A stretch of DNA of 32,715 bases from Bacteroidota bacterium (GTDB lineage Bacteria; Bacteroidota; Bacteroidia; Flavobacteriales_F; PHOS-HE28): the NCBI GenBank assembly GCA_018266475.1, contig JAFEAI010000110.1, positions 1-32,715 on the forward strand, given 5' to 3'. The notes under the pieces are model-generated. The model was not told the DNA's origin, ran no database searches, and saw nothing but the letters and a program-made list of their open reading frames with translations. Shown one piece after another: positions 1 through 6,772 of the stretch; position 1 is the first letter of the stretch, and every line of letters starts with the position of its first letter. Position numbers and translations under genes: made by a program.

Positions 1-740
1 ATCCAGCAGCTAAGCTGCTTTTGGGCGGGTCGTGTGCGGTCCGCGAAGCTGAATTTGGCCGGTTTGTCATCACCGGGCTGCTCCACTAACATGGCGTAGT
101 CGATGCTGCGCCCATCTACCCTGGGGGGGGTGCCGGTCTTTAAGCGCCCGGTTTCAAACCCCAGTTCGCGCAGTTGTTCAGTGATGCCATGGGATGCTTT
201 TTCACCGGCCCTCCCTCCGCCGAATTGCTTCTCGCCGATGTGCATCACGGCACCGAGAAAGGTTCCGTTGGTAAGTACCACCGCGCGCGCTGTGAAGGTG
301 CTCCCGATGCCGGTGACCACGCCGGAAACTCGTGTGGTTCCGTCCGGGAGCCGGTTTGTGAGCAGTGCGGTTACTATATCCTGGCGGAAATGGACATTGG
401 GGATTTGTTCAAGTTGCGCCCTCCAGGCCTGGGCAAACAAATGCCTGTCGTTCTGCGTGCGTGGGCTCCACATGGCCGGTCCCTTGCTTCGGTTCAGCAT
501 GCGGAATTGTACTGTGCTCAGGTCGCTGATGATGCCCGAGAACCCCCCCAAGGCATCTATCTCGCGCACGATCTGCCCTTTGCCCACACCGCCCATTGCC
601 GGGTTGCAGCTCATTTGGGCGATGGCCCCCATGTTCATGGTAATCAGCAGCACTTTACTGCCCATTTGGGCAGCCGCAGCCGCAGCTTCACAACCGGCAT
701 GGCCTCCGCCTACCACGATGATGTCATATTCTTCCGCCAT
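1..740 (-). CDS. mnmG: tRNA uridine-5-carboxymethylaminomethyl modification enzyme MnmG (GidA), N-terminal part
   Basis: FAD-dependent enzyme that, with the GTPase MnmE, builds the cmnm5 group on wobble uridine 34 of several tRNAs. The start is the ATG read leftwards from 740. The first residues carry the dinucleotide-binding motif GGGHAGCEAA (about residues 10-19). Further family blocks follow: SCNPAMGGVGKG, then HIGEKQFGGGRAGE at about residues 167-180, then GRLKTGTPPR. The frame is open to base 1, so only about 246 of the usual ~620 residues are present and the gene continues beyond the left edge. It is transcribed away from the long intergenic region holding a parS-like palindrome, in keeping with the frequent position of gidA near parAB and the origin in bacteria. 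Identity is secure. Confidence 0.95.
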   Translation of the reverse strand, partial: MAEEYDIIVVGGGHAGCEAAAAAAQMGSKVLLITMNMGAIAQMSCNPAMGGVGKGQIVREIDALGGFSGIISDLSTVQFRMLNRSKGPAMWSPRTQNDRHLFAQAWRAQLEQIPNVHFRQDIVTALLTNRLPDGTTRVSGVVTGIGSTFTARAVVLTNGTFLGAVMHIGEKQFGGGRAGEKASHGITEQLRELGFETGRLKTGTPPRVDGRSIDYAMLVEQPGDDKPAKFSFADRTRPAQKQLSCW

Positions 741-746
741 GCCCTG

Positions 747-762
747 TGTTCCACGTGGAACT
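747..762. promoter_or_regulatory. parS: parS-like centromere site (ParB-binding palindrome)
   Basis: TGTTCCACGTGGAACT contains a perfect 14-bp palindrome (748-761), GTTCCACGTGGAAC. It matches the widely conserved chromosomal parS consensus tGTTYCACGTGRAACa. The site lies 7 bp upstream of the mnmG start codon, and mnmG is often a neighbour of parA/parB near the origin. The match is seen directly; ParB binding is inferred. A 13-bp degenerate relative (GTTTCGGTGGAAC, one base short in the centre) lies at 795-807. A CACGTG-centred operator for another regulator is possible. Confidence 0.7.
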
Positions 763-982
763 TTGTTGTTTCCGCTTGGTTATCAGTTGGTTGTGTTTCG
801 GTGGAACTGCTGTTGAGCAAAAGCGCATAGCGCGAAACCGCGCAACCGGCAAAGGTATGAAGCGGTTCGCATGGTCTGTCGGCATTGCTCAGGGCAGACG
901 CATCTTATCATGCACGTTGATGCTCTATGCTGTGCGGCCCGCTCCGGGGTCGGCACCTTACTGGATACGATTGCTACGCTGT

Positions 983-1002
983 GTGACCCCGTTCGGGGTC
1001 AC
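983..1002. repeat. 8-bp perfect inverted repeat in a set of GACCCC/GGGGTC words
   Basis: GTGACCCC (983-990) and GGGGTCAC (995-1002) are separated by GTTC and would form an 8-bp stem with a 4-nt loop. Similar half-sites flank it: CCGGGGTC near 944-951 and GACCCCGAAGCGGTC at 1021-1035, giving an irregular array with roughly 35-50 bp spacing. There is no T-run after the stem, so an intrinsic terminator is unlikely. From memory, intergenic sequences with repeated ACCCCG/CGGGGT hairpins are common in Bacteroidota; membership of such a family is inference. Confidence 0.5.
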
Positions 1003-1417
1003 GTTCATAACACTCCTTACGACCCCGAAGCGGTCATACAACGTTGAATCCTCTCGGCAAAGCGTGGCTCGACCCTGGAGTGGGCCGTACATCTTCTCGC
1101 TTTCTTACCAAGGATTTAGAGGCGTTTGCCCTGCGGCATTACTAAGCCTGTTCGTTCACCATGTCCCGTAGCGCCCCCCTAATTTGATGTCGCCATGCCA
1201 TCGCTGGGGTCCCGATTGCGCACCAGGGCATACGGGAATCAGACATGACCTACGGTGAATCACGTAGGCGCTCATTCCCCGAAACGTGGAATTGTTTGCA
1301 CGGGCTGGGCCATGGTTGGTGAATGGCGCGCGATGTTGCGTGTAAAGGTTCGTTATTTGCATGCGTGCCGCATCTGCCTGTGCGAATAGATTGAATCGGA
1401 TAATCGGCGTGGTGAAG

Positions 1418-1771
1418 ATGAAGTTCCTCTTGATCGATGATGAGACGGAGATTTGCTTCCTGATCAGAAAGGTTTTGGAACGTATTGGCATCCATTGCGA
1501 CATGGCCCATTCGCTGGCGCATGGTCGTGAACATTTGGGCCGGGGCACTTACCATGCGGTGTTTTTGGACGTTCATCTCCCCGATGGGAAAGGCTACCAG
1601 TTGGTGCCCGAGATCCGGCAGAGCCAGCCGGGGGCGCATGTGATCGCCATGAGCGCGGTGGACAACGAGAGGGCACATGCCGAGGGAAGCGGGGTTGACT
1701 ATTTCTTGCCCAAGCCATTTGACAAGAGCAGTATCTTAGGCGGGCTTCAGGCGCTGGGGATCATTGCCTGA
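1418..1771 (+). CDS. single-domain response regulator (receiver only)
   Basis: A 117-residue CheY-like protein with no output domain. The receiver begins at once (MKFLLIDDETE) with the acidic pair for Mg2+ binding. The phosphoacceptor is D51 in FLDVHLPDGKG and the conserved lysine is K99 in LPKPF. Upstream in-frame codons exist, but the ATG at 1418 starts directly at the first beta-strand, so it was chosen. It lies 16 bp before an NtrC-type regulator and is followed by a histidine kinase, so it probably shares their phosphorelay, either as a phosphate sink or as a signalling partner acting by protein contact. Its target cannot be read from the sequence. Confidence 0.88.
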   Translation: MKFLLIDDETEICFLIRKVLERIGIHCDMAHSLAHGREHLGRGTYHAVFLDVHLPDGKGYQLVPEIRQSQPGAHVIAMSAVDNERAHAEGSGVDYFLPKPFDKSSILGGLQALGIIA

Positions 1772-1787
1772 CAAAGCCCTGCAACCC

Positions 1788-3173
1788 ATGGCGCAACCGA
1801 GACTGCTGGTCATAGATGACGATGTGGACATTTGCACGCTGCTGACGCGGTTCCTGGCCAAGCACGGGTACGAGGTGGAATCGGCCCAGCGCGGTGCGGT
1901 GGCGAAGGACCTGCTGAAGAAATCGCGGTTCGACCTGGTGCTGTGCGACCACCGGTTGCCGGACACCGACAGCGAGGAGATGTTGCAGTACATCAAGTCG
2001 GTCTCCATGGATACGGCGGTGATCATCATCACCGGCTATTCGGACGTGCGCACCGCCGTGAACCTGATGCGCAAGGGGGCCTTTGATTACGTGGGAAAGC
2101 CCCTGTATCCGGATGAGATCCTGATGCGGATCAAGGACGCATTGGCGGGCCGCCGGGAACAAGCGGAAGATGTGCGGGCGCCGAAGCGAACGGCCAACAG
2201 GGAAAAAACAGGTGACTACGTGCAGGGCACCGGCCCCCACGCCGAGCTGCTGGCCGCGCACGTCGCGCTGGTGGCGCCTACGGACATGACCGTGCTGATC
2301 ACGGGCGAAACGGGCACCGGGAAGGAGTTCGTAGCGCGGGAGATCCACCGGCTTAGCGCCCGTGCACAGGCCCCGTTTGTGGCCATTGATTGCGGGGCGC
2401 TGCCCAAGGAATTGGCCGGTAGTGAACTTTTCGGCCATGTGAAGGGGGCCTTTACGGGCGCACTGGGCGATAAGCGCGGCAGTTTTGAGCAGGCCAATGG
2501 GGGCACCCTGTTCCTGGACGAGATCGGCAACCTCACCTACGAAAACCAGGTGAAGCTGCTGCGCGTGCTGCAGGAGCGCCGCATCAAGCGGGTAGGGGAT
2601 GAGAAGGACATTGCCGTGGACGTGCGGGTGCTGGCGGCCACCAATGAAGACCTGCACCGGGCGGTATCGGAAGGGCGGTTCCGGGAAGACCTCCTGCACC
2701 GTGTAAATGAGTTCAACCTGAACCTGCTGCCGTTGCGCGACCGCCCGGAAGACATCATGGTGTTCGCCAGGTGGTTCCTGCAACAGGCCAACACGCAACT
2801 GGGGCGCCAGGTGGAAGGGTTTGACGAAGCGGTGGAAGCCCGCCTGAAGGGCCATGCCTGGCCGGGAAACCTGCGCGAGCTTGGCAATGTGGTAAAACGG
2901 GCCGTGCTGCTCTCCACCGGCAAATTGGTGCAACTCAGCGCACTGCCCGCGGAAGTGATCAGCGGTGCGGTGGCGTTGCATGCGCAAGAACAGGGTGCCG
3001 GTGCGCCACCTGTGGCCGATGGCTTGAAGGGCGTTTCGCACTCAGCGGAAAAACAGGCGATCATGAAGGCCCTGGAACGAAACGGGTTCAATAAATCGCG
3101 CACTGCGGAGATGCTCAACATCGACCGCAAGACCTTGTACAACAAACTGAAATCCTTTGGCATCGAGCTATGA
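1788..3173 (+). CDS. NtrC-family sigma-54-dependent response regulator
   Basis: A 461-residue enhancer-binding protein that uses ATP hydrolysis to open sigma-54 promoters when phosphorylated. Domains in order: receiver (about 1-120) with phosphoacceptor D54 in CDHRLPDTD and lysine in GKPLYP; AAA+ domain (about 145-380) with Walker A GETGTGKE at 173-180, the sigma-54 contact loop GAFTGA at 220-225, and Walker B LFLDEIGN; C-terminal Fis-type helix-turn-helix ending in MLNIDRKTLYNKLKSFG. ATG 1788 was preferred over a TTG at 1764 that overlaps the upstream gene, because it leads straight into the receiver. All activity motifs are intact. The cognate kinase is almost certainly the downstream gene. 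The promoters it controls are not identified. Confidence 0.93.
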   Translation: MAQPRLLVIDDDVDICTLLTRFLAKHGYEVESAQRGAVAKDLLKKSRFDLVLCDHRLPDTDSEEMLQYIKSVSMDTAVIIITGYSDVRTAVNLMRKGAFDYVGKPLYPDEILMRIKDALAGRREQAEDVRAPKRTANREKTGDYVQGTGPHAELLAAHVALVAPTDMTVLITGETGTGKEFVAREIHRLSARAQAPFVAIDCGALPKELAGSELFGHVKGAFTGALGDKRGSFEQANGGTLFLDEIGNLTYENQVKLLRVLQERRIKRVGDEKDIAVDVRVLAATNEDLHRAVSEGRFREDLLHRVNEFNLNLLPLRDRPEDIMVFARWFLQQANTQLGRQVEGFDEAVEARLKGHAWPGNLRELGNVVKRAVLLSTGKLVQLSALPAEVISGAVALHAQEQGAGAPPVADGLKGVSHSAEKQAIMKALERNGFNKSRTAEMLNIDRKTLYNKLKSFGIEL

Positions 3174-3271
3174 GGCGGCTGGGGCGGCAGATGTCGCAGC
3201 CTGGTTCGGAATTCCCCGGGCCGCAACCGGTTGTGCGGGACCGGGGTTGGCGGTGCGGCCGGTGATTCCGC

Positions 3272-5080
3272 ATGAGCAGCCCATTGCGATATAGCAACCG
3301 GGAGCGGCGCGTGCTTCGGTTGCTGTACGCCGTCACGTTGGCGGTGCTGGTGCTGTTCCTGCTGATCACCGCCCGCACCTTCTTCCGCTACTCCACGGCC
3401 AATAGGCACATCCGGGACAGCAATGCGGTGCTGCAGGAGCTGGAAGCGCTGGTTTCGGGCCTGAAGGATGCACAGATCGGGGTGCGGGGGTACATGCTCA
3501 CCGGCGACACCGCCTTTGCCCGCCCCTTCCAACTTGCGCAGCCCATGGTGGCCGCCAGCATGCACCGGCTGGATTCGCTCCAGCGCGCCGGGGCCACCAA
3601 CCTGGACCTGGCACCCATCCAGGACCTTTCACGCAAGGTCCTGAAGTCCATCCAGGACCAATTCCTTGCGCAACGGGGGCTGCCACCCGGCCTGCATGGC
3701 CGTGGCAAGGCGCAAATGGGCCAAACGCGGGACCTAATGGAGCGGATCAGGGCTGAGCAAGGGCAATTGGCCACCGCGCTGAACAAGGTGCGTAACCGCA
3801 ACCTGGGCGACGAACGGAGCCTGCAGCCGGATACGCCCCTGATGCTGCTGATCTATTCGGTGCTCACCATCCTGGCCACCGGATTGCTGTTCTGGCGCCT
3901 GGTTACGGCCTTGACCAAGGCGGACAAGGCTGAAGCCGAGGTGCAGCGGAAGGTGGACGAGCTGAACAAGGAGGTGCGCACCAGGGAATTCGCCGAACGC
4001 TCCCTGAAGCGCGTGCTGGACAGTTCCCCCAGTGCGATCATGGCATTTCGCAGCATCAGGGATGCAAAGGGCCGCGTAACCGATTTCGAGTGGCATTTGG
4101 CCAACCAGGAAAGCGAACGGATCTTTGCTCCGGGTGGGGGAGGCTTGGTCGGGCAACGGTTGTTGGTGCAAATGCCGTGGGTACGGGAAGCCGGGCTGTA
4201 CGAGGCCTTTCTGGACGTGGTGGAAACAGGCGAGCCCTATGAGGCCACGCGCCAATCCGTCTTGCGGGCGGATACCTGGATCCACGTACACGCCCTGCGG
4301 CTGCTTGATGGGTTCGTGGTCACCATCTCCGACATTTCCGATACGCGGCGGGCCGAACAGCTGCTGGCGGAAGCCGACCGCCTGGCGATCACGGGCGGCA
4401 TTGCCCGCACCATCGCACATGAGGTGCGCAACCCGCTCACCAACCTGCACATGGCCCTGGAGCAGATGCTGGACGAACTGCAGCCCGGGGTCCGCGAGGA
4501 GATAAAGCCCTATTCGGAGATCCTGCAGCGCAACATGCACCGCATCAGCAAACTGATCACGGACCTGCTGGAATCCTCCAAGCCCAAGGAGCTGGACAAG
4601 CAACCCTGCGCGGTGCAGGGCCTGCTGGAAACCGCCGTGGCCTCGGTACAGGACCGGCTCGGCCTGCGAAAGATGCAGGCCCGCGTGGAGGTGTCCCCAG
4701 GCGTGCAAAGCGTGCTGGCGGACCCGGAAATGATGGGTATCGCACTGACGAACTTGTGCGTGAACGCCATTGAAGCGATGGAGGAGGGGGCGGGCCGCCT
4801 GCTGCTATCCGCCGACCTGCACCGGGGCCATGTGCGCATCCGGGTGGTGGACAATGGCAAGGGCATCCCGGGGGAGGACATCCGGCGGCTTTTCCATGCC
4901 TTCTACTCGGGCCGCTCAGGCGGCATGGGGCTGGGGCTCACCAGCGCCCGCACCATATTCAATGCGCACGGGGTGCATGTGGACGTGGAAAGCACCGTGG
5001 GGGAAGGCACCACCTTCGTGCTCACCTTTCCCGAGGAAGCAGATAGCCCGGAGCTGCACACCGAAGCCCCGGGCGGGTGA
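3272..5080 (+). CDS. membrane sensor histidine kinase (CHASE3-PAS-HisKA-HATPase)
   Basis: A 602-residue kinase that autophosphorylates and passes phosphate to receiver domains, most likely those of the two genes upstream. Layout: first membrane helix at about 15-37; a helical periplasmic segment of about 140 residues containing GVRGYMLTGD, typical of CHASE3 sensors; second helix at about 188-212; coiled linker; PAS-like domain (about 245-360) starting LDSSPSAIMAF; HisKA with the phosphorylated histidine H383 in AHEVRNPL; ATPase domain with N-box NLCVNAIEAM, G1 VVDNGKGIP and G2 GMGLGLT. It follows the NtrC-type gene after a 98-bp gap with no visible terminator. The C-terminus ends with no extra receiver. 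The stimulus is unknown. Confidence 0.92.
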   Translation: MSSPLRYSNRERRVLRLLYAVTLAVLVLFLLITARTFFRYSTANRHIRDSNAVLQELEALVSGLKDAQIGVRGYMLTGDTAFARPFQLAQPMVAASMHRLDSLQRAGATNLDLAPIQDLSRKVLKSIQDQFLAQRGLPPGLHGRGKAQMGQTRDLMERIRAEQGQLATALNKVRNRNLGDERSLQPDTPLMLLIYSVLTILATGLLFWRLVTALTKADKAEAEVQRKVDELNKEVRTREFAERSLKRVLDSSPSAIMAFRSIRDAKGRVTDFEWHLANQESERIFAPGGGGLVGQRLLVQMPWVREAGLYEAFLDVVETGEPYEATRQSVLRADTWIHVHALRLLDGFVVTISDISDTRRAEQLLAEADRLAITGGIARTIAHEVRNPLTNLHMALEQMLDELQPGVREEIKPYSEILQRNMHRISKLITDLLESSKPKELDKQPCAVQGLLETAVASVQDRLGLRKMQARVEVSPGVQSVLADPEMMGIALTNLCVNAIEAMEEGAGRLLLSADLHRGHVRIRVVDNGKGIPGEDIRRLFHAFYSGRSGGMGLGLTSARTIFNAHGVHVDVESTVGEGTTFVLTFPEEADSPELHTEAPGG

Positions 5081-5086
5081 TCTTTG
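5079..5086 (+). promoter_or_regulatory. possible -7 promoter element just before the Sua5 start codon
   Basis: GATCTTTG differs from the Bacteroidota -7 consensus TAnnTTTG only in its first base. It overlaps the kinase stop codon, and only CGGC separates it from the ATG at 5091. If used, transcription would begin at or near the start codon. No clear -33 TTG was placed. Confidence 0.35.
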
Positions 5087-5090
5087 CGGC

Positions 5091-6062
5091 ATGCCCATCG
5101 GCACCGACATCAGCCAGGCGGCGGCGTTGCTGCGCAACGGACGCATTGTGGGCATCCCCACCGAAACCGTGTACGGCCTGGCCGCGAACGCATACGACCC
5201 CGGGGCGGTCCTGCAGATCTTCCAGGCCAAGCAGCGGCCCGCGTTCGACCCCCTGATCGTGCATGTGCATGCCATCGCCCAGGCCGAAGAAGTTGCTTCA
5301 CTGGAAACGGCGGAGGCCGCCATGCGCGAACAGGCGCACGCACTGATGCGGAACTTTTGGCCGGGGCCGTTGACCCTGGTGTTGCCAAAGGCCGCCCAGG
5401 TGCCCGACCTGGTGACCAGCGGGCTGGGCACCGTGGCCGTGCGCATGCCCGCCCACCCGCTCACCCTGCGGTTGTTGCGGTCGTTGCCCTTTCCCTTGGC
5501 CGCGCCCAGCGCAAACCCGTTCGGCTACGTAAGCCCCACCACCGCGCAGCATGTGGCCGACCAGCTTGGCGGCAAGGTGCCGTACATCCTGGACGGAGGG
5601 CCCTGCACGGTGGGGTTGGAAAGCACCATCATAGGCTGGGAGCAGCAGGCCGGCGCATGGGTGCTGTACAGGCCCGGGGGGCTGCCGGTGGAAGCGGTGG
5701 AAACGGTGATCGGCAGCGTGGGCCGCGCGCAAAAGGCCGTTGTGCCCGCATCCCCCGGCATGCTGGAAAGCCACTATGCGCCCCTGCGGCCGGTGTTCAT
5801 CGGCAATGTGCCCCTGCTGATGGAGGCGCATTCGGGCAAGCGGATCGGCGTGATCAGTTTCCGCGAGAACCACCACGCACAGGCCAATGAGGTGCTTTCC
5901 CGGCAGGGGGACCTGGCCGAGGCGGCCCGCAACCTGTTCGCGGCCTTGCGCCGGCTGGATGCGGCGCCGGTGGACCTGATCCTTGCGGAACAGTTTCCCG
6001 GTGAAGGATTGGGCCTTGCGATCAACGACCGCCTGCGGCGGGCGGCCGCCAAACGGGAGTGA
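5091..6062 (+). CDS. L-threonylcarbamoyladenylate synthase (Sua5/TsaC2 type)
   Basis: Makes threonylcarbamoyl-AMP from threonine, bicarbonate and ATP, the first step of t6A37 modification of ANN-decoding tRNAs. At 323 residues it is the long Sua5 form. The YrdC domain (about 1-205) has GIPTETVYGLA, the K47-x-R49 pair in KQRPAFDPL, the FWPGPLTLVL block and LAAPSANPFG. The C-terminal Sua5 domain follows after the linker SPGMLESHYAPL, which is the usual inter-domain motif. Start ATG 5091 gives the standard N-terminus; upstream codons in this frame lie inside the kinase gene. Transcription may come from the element at 5079-5086. The next gene along is a tRNA-Leu. Confidence 0.94.
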   Translation: MPIGTDISQAAALLRNGRIVGIPTETVYGLAANAYDPGAVLQIFQAKQRPAFDPLIVHVHAIAQAEEVASLETAEAAMREQAHALMRNFWPGPLTLVLPKAAQVPDLVTSGLGTVAVRMPAHPLTLRLLRSLPFPLAAPSANPFGYVSPTTAQHVADQLGGKVPYILDGGPCTVGLESTIIGWEQQAGAWVLYRPGGLPVEAVETVIGSVGRAQKAVVPASPGMLESHYAPLRPVFIGNVPLLMEAHSGKRIGVISFRENHHAQANEVLSRQGDLAEAARNLFAALRRLDAAPVDLILAEQFPGEGLGLAINDRLRRAAAKRE

Positions 6063-6099
6063 AGCAATAGTGCCGCAGTGGCGGCCGCGCGGCGAAAAA

Positions 6100-6131
6100 T
6101 TGCACCCCGTGGCTGCGGGAACCGATTTTTG
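6100..6131 (+). promoter_or_regulatory. probable promoter for tRNA-Leu
   Basis: TTG at 6100-6102, a 21-bp spacer and GATTTTTG at 6124-6131 fit the Bacteroidota pattern TTG-N17-23-TAnnTTTG with one mismatch in the -7 box. The element lies 37 bp upstream of the mature tRNA 5' end in an otherwise empty 106-bp gap, which is a suitable place for a tRNA promoter. Confidence 0.4.
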
Positions 6132-6168
6132 GGGGAACTTCGCGCCTCCCGAGAGGGGGCATGCACCC

Positions 6169-6253
6169 ACCCAGGTGGCGGAATCGGTAGACGCGCTGGT
6201 CTCAAACACCAGTGATCTCAACAATCGTGCGGGTTCGAGTCCCGCCCTGGGTA
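6169..6253 (+). tRNA. tRNA-Leu (anticodon CAA)
   Basis: An 85-nt class II tRNA. The acceptor stem ACCCAGG (6169-6175) pairs with CCTGGGT (6246-6252), with discriminator A at 6253. The D-arm region contains GCGGAATCGGTAGACGC. The anticodon stem CTGGT/ACCAG holds the 7-nt loop CTCAAAC, giving anticodon CAA (reads UUG). A long variable arm is present, as expected for Leu, and the T-arm is GCGGG-TTCGAGT-CCCGC. The 3' CCA is not encoded. Confidence 0.95.
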
Positions 6254-6322
6254 CAAACCACGGATCAAACGGTCCGGAAGATCAGCTGACCGGCGGCCGC
6301 TCCTGGGCCCCGGTCCGGTCCG

Positions 6323-6772
6323 ATGCAAAGCGAAGCACTTGTTTACCCCGATCCCGCCAAACAGGCGCGCTACGACGGCGCCTACATGCGGATGGCCTTG
6401 GAGTGGGCCAAGCTCAGCCACTGCAAGCGCAAGCAGGTGGGGGCGCTGATCGTGAAGGACGGCATGGTGATCAGCGACGGGTACAACGGCACGCCCACCG
6501 GCTTCCCCAACGATTGCGAGGACGAACATGGGCTTACGCACTGGTATGTGCTGCATGCCGAGGCCAATGCCATCCTGAAGGTGGCGCGCAGCGCCAACAA
6601 CGCGCGCGGCGCCACGCTCTACCTCACCCATTCACCCTGCAAGGATTGCAGCAAGCTGGTGCTGCAGGCGGGCATCAAGCGGCTGGTCTACCTGGAGCCG
6701 TACAAGGATGCAGCCGGCCTGGAGCTGCTTGATAAAGGCGGCGTGGTGCTGCACAAGATCGAGGTACTGTGA
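6323..6772 (+). CDS. deoxycytidylate (dCMP) deaminase, ComEB-like
   Basis: A 149-residue zinc deaminase that converts dCMP to dUMP for thymidylate synthesis. The zinc site is complete: H78 and catalytic E80 in HAEAN, and C106 and C109 in SPCKDC. The substrate-binding block GYNGTPTGFPN and the family length both fit dCMP deaminase better than cytidine deaminase. Start ATG 6323 lies 69 bp after the tRNA. Its stop codon overlaps the GTG start of the downstream protease gene (GTGA), so the two are probably co-translated. An assignment to the broader dCMP/CMP deaminase family is the only realistic alternative. Confidence 0.93.
   Translation: MQSEALVYPDPAKQARYDGAYMRMALEWAKLSHCKRKQVGALIVKDGMVISDGYNGTPTGFPNDCEDEHGLTHWYVLHAEANAILKVARSANNARGATLYLTHSPCKDCSKLVLQAGIKRLVYLEPYKDAAGLELLDKGGVVLHKIEVL

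Larger units (their letters stand above)
741..1417. other. 677-bp gene-free region between mnmG and the receiver gene
   Basis: No convincing gene is seen on either strand. The open frames here have no recognisable domain and an irregular composition unlike the neighbouring genes. The region holds the parS-like site at its left end, a perfect GTGACCCC/GGGGTCAC hairpin at 983-1002, and related GACCCC or GGGGTC words at about 945-951 and 1021-1035. It should also contain the divergent promoters for mnmG and for the receiver gene, but I could not place a good TAnnTTTG element for either. No DnaA-box cluster (TTATCCACA) is visible. Confidence 0.6.

Noticed and set aside
746-1171. 141-codon open frame upstream of the receiver gene
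   Set aside because: Starts with GTG inside the parS-like palindrome, has no domain, irregular composition, and runs through the hairpin repeats. It looks like chance.
1280-1296. Third parS-like sequence (GAAACGTGGAATT)
   Set aside because: Not palindromic and lacks the CACGTG core; resemblance is superficial.
1324-1340. Possible sigma-54 promoter upstream of the receiver gene (TGGCGCG...TTGC)
   Set aside because: The GG (1325-1326) and GC (1338-1339) are separated by 11 bp; sigma-54 promoters need 10. The -24 sequence also departs from TGGCAC.
741-1417. Possible replication origin next to mnmG
   Set aside because: No cluster of TTATCCACA-type DnaA boxes and no AT-rich unwinding stretch. 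The parS-like site alone shows only possible proximity to the origin.
1761-3041. 426-codon minus-strand open frame opposite the NtrC-type gene
   Set aside because: Shadow of a gene with intact receiver, AAA+ and helix-turn-helix motifs on the other strand.
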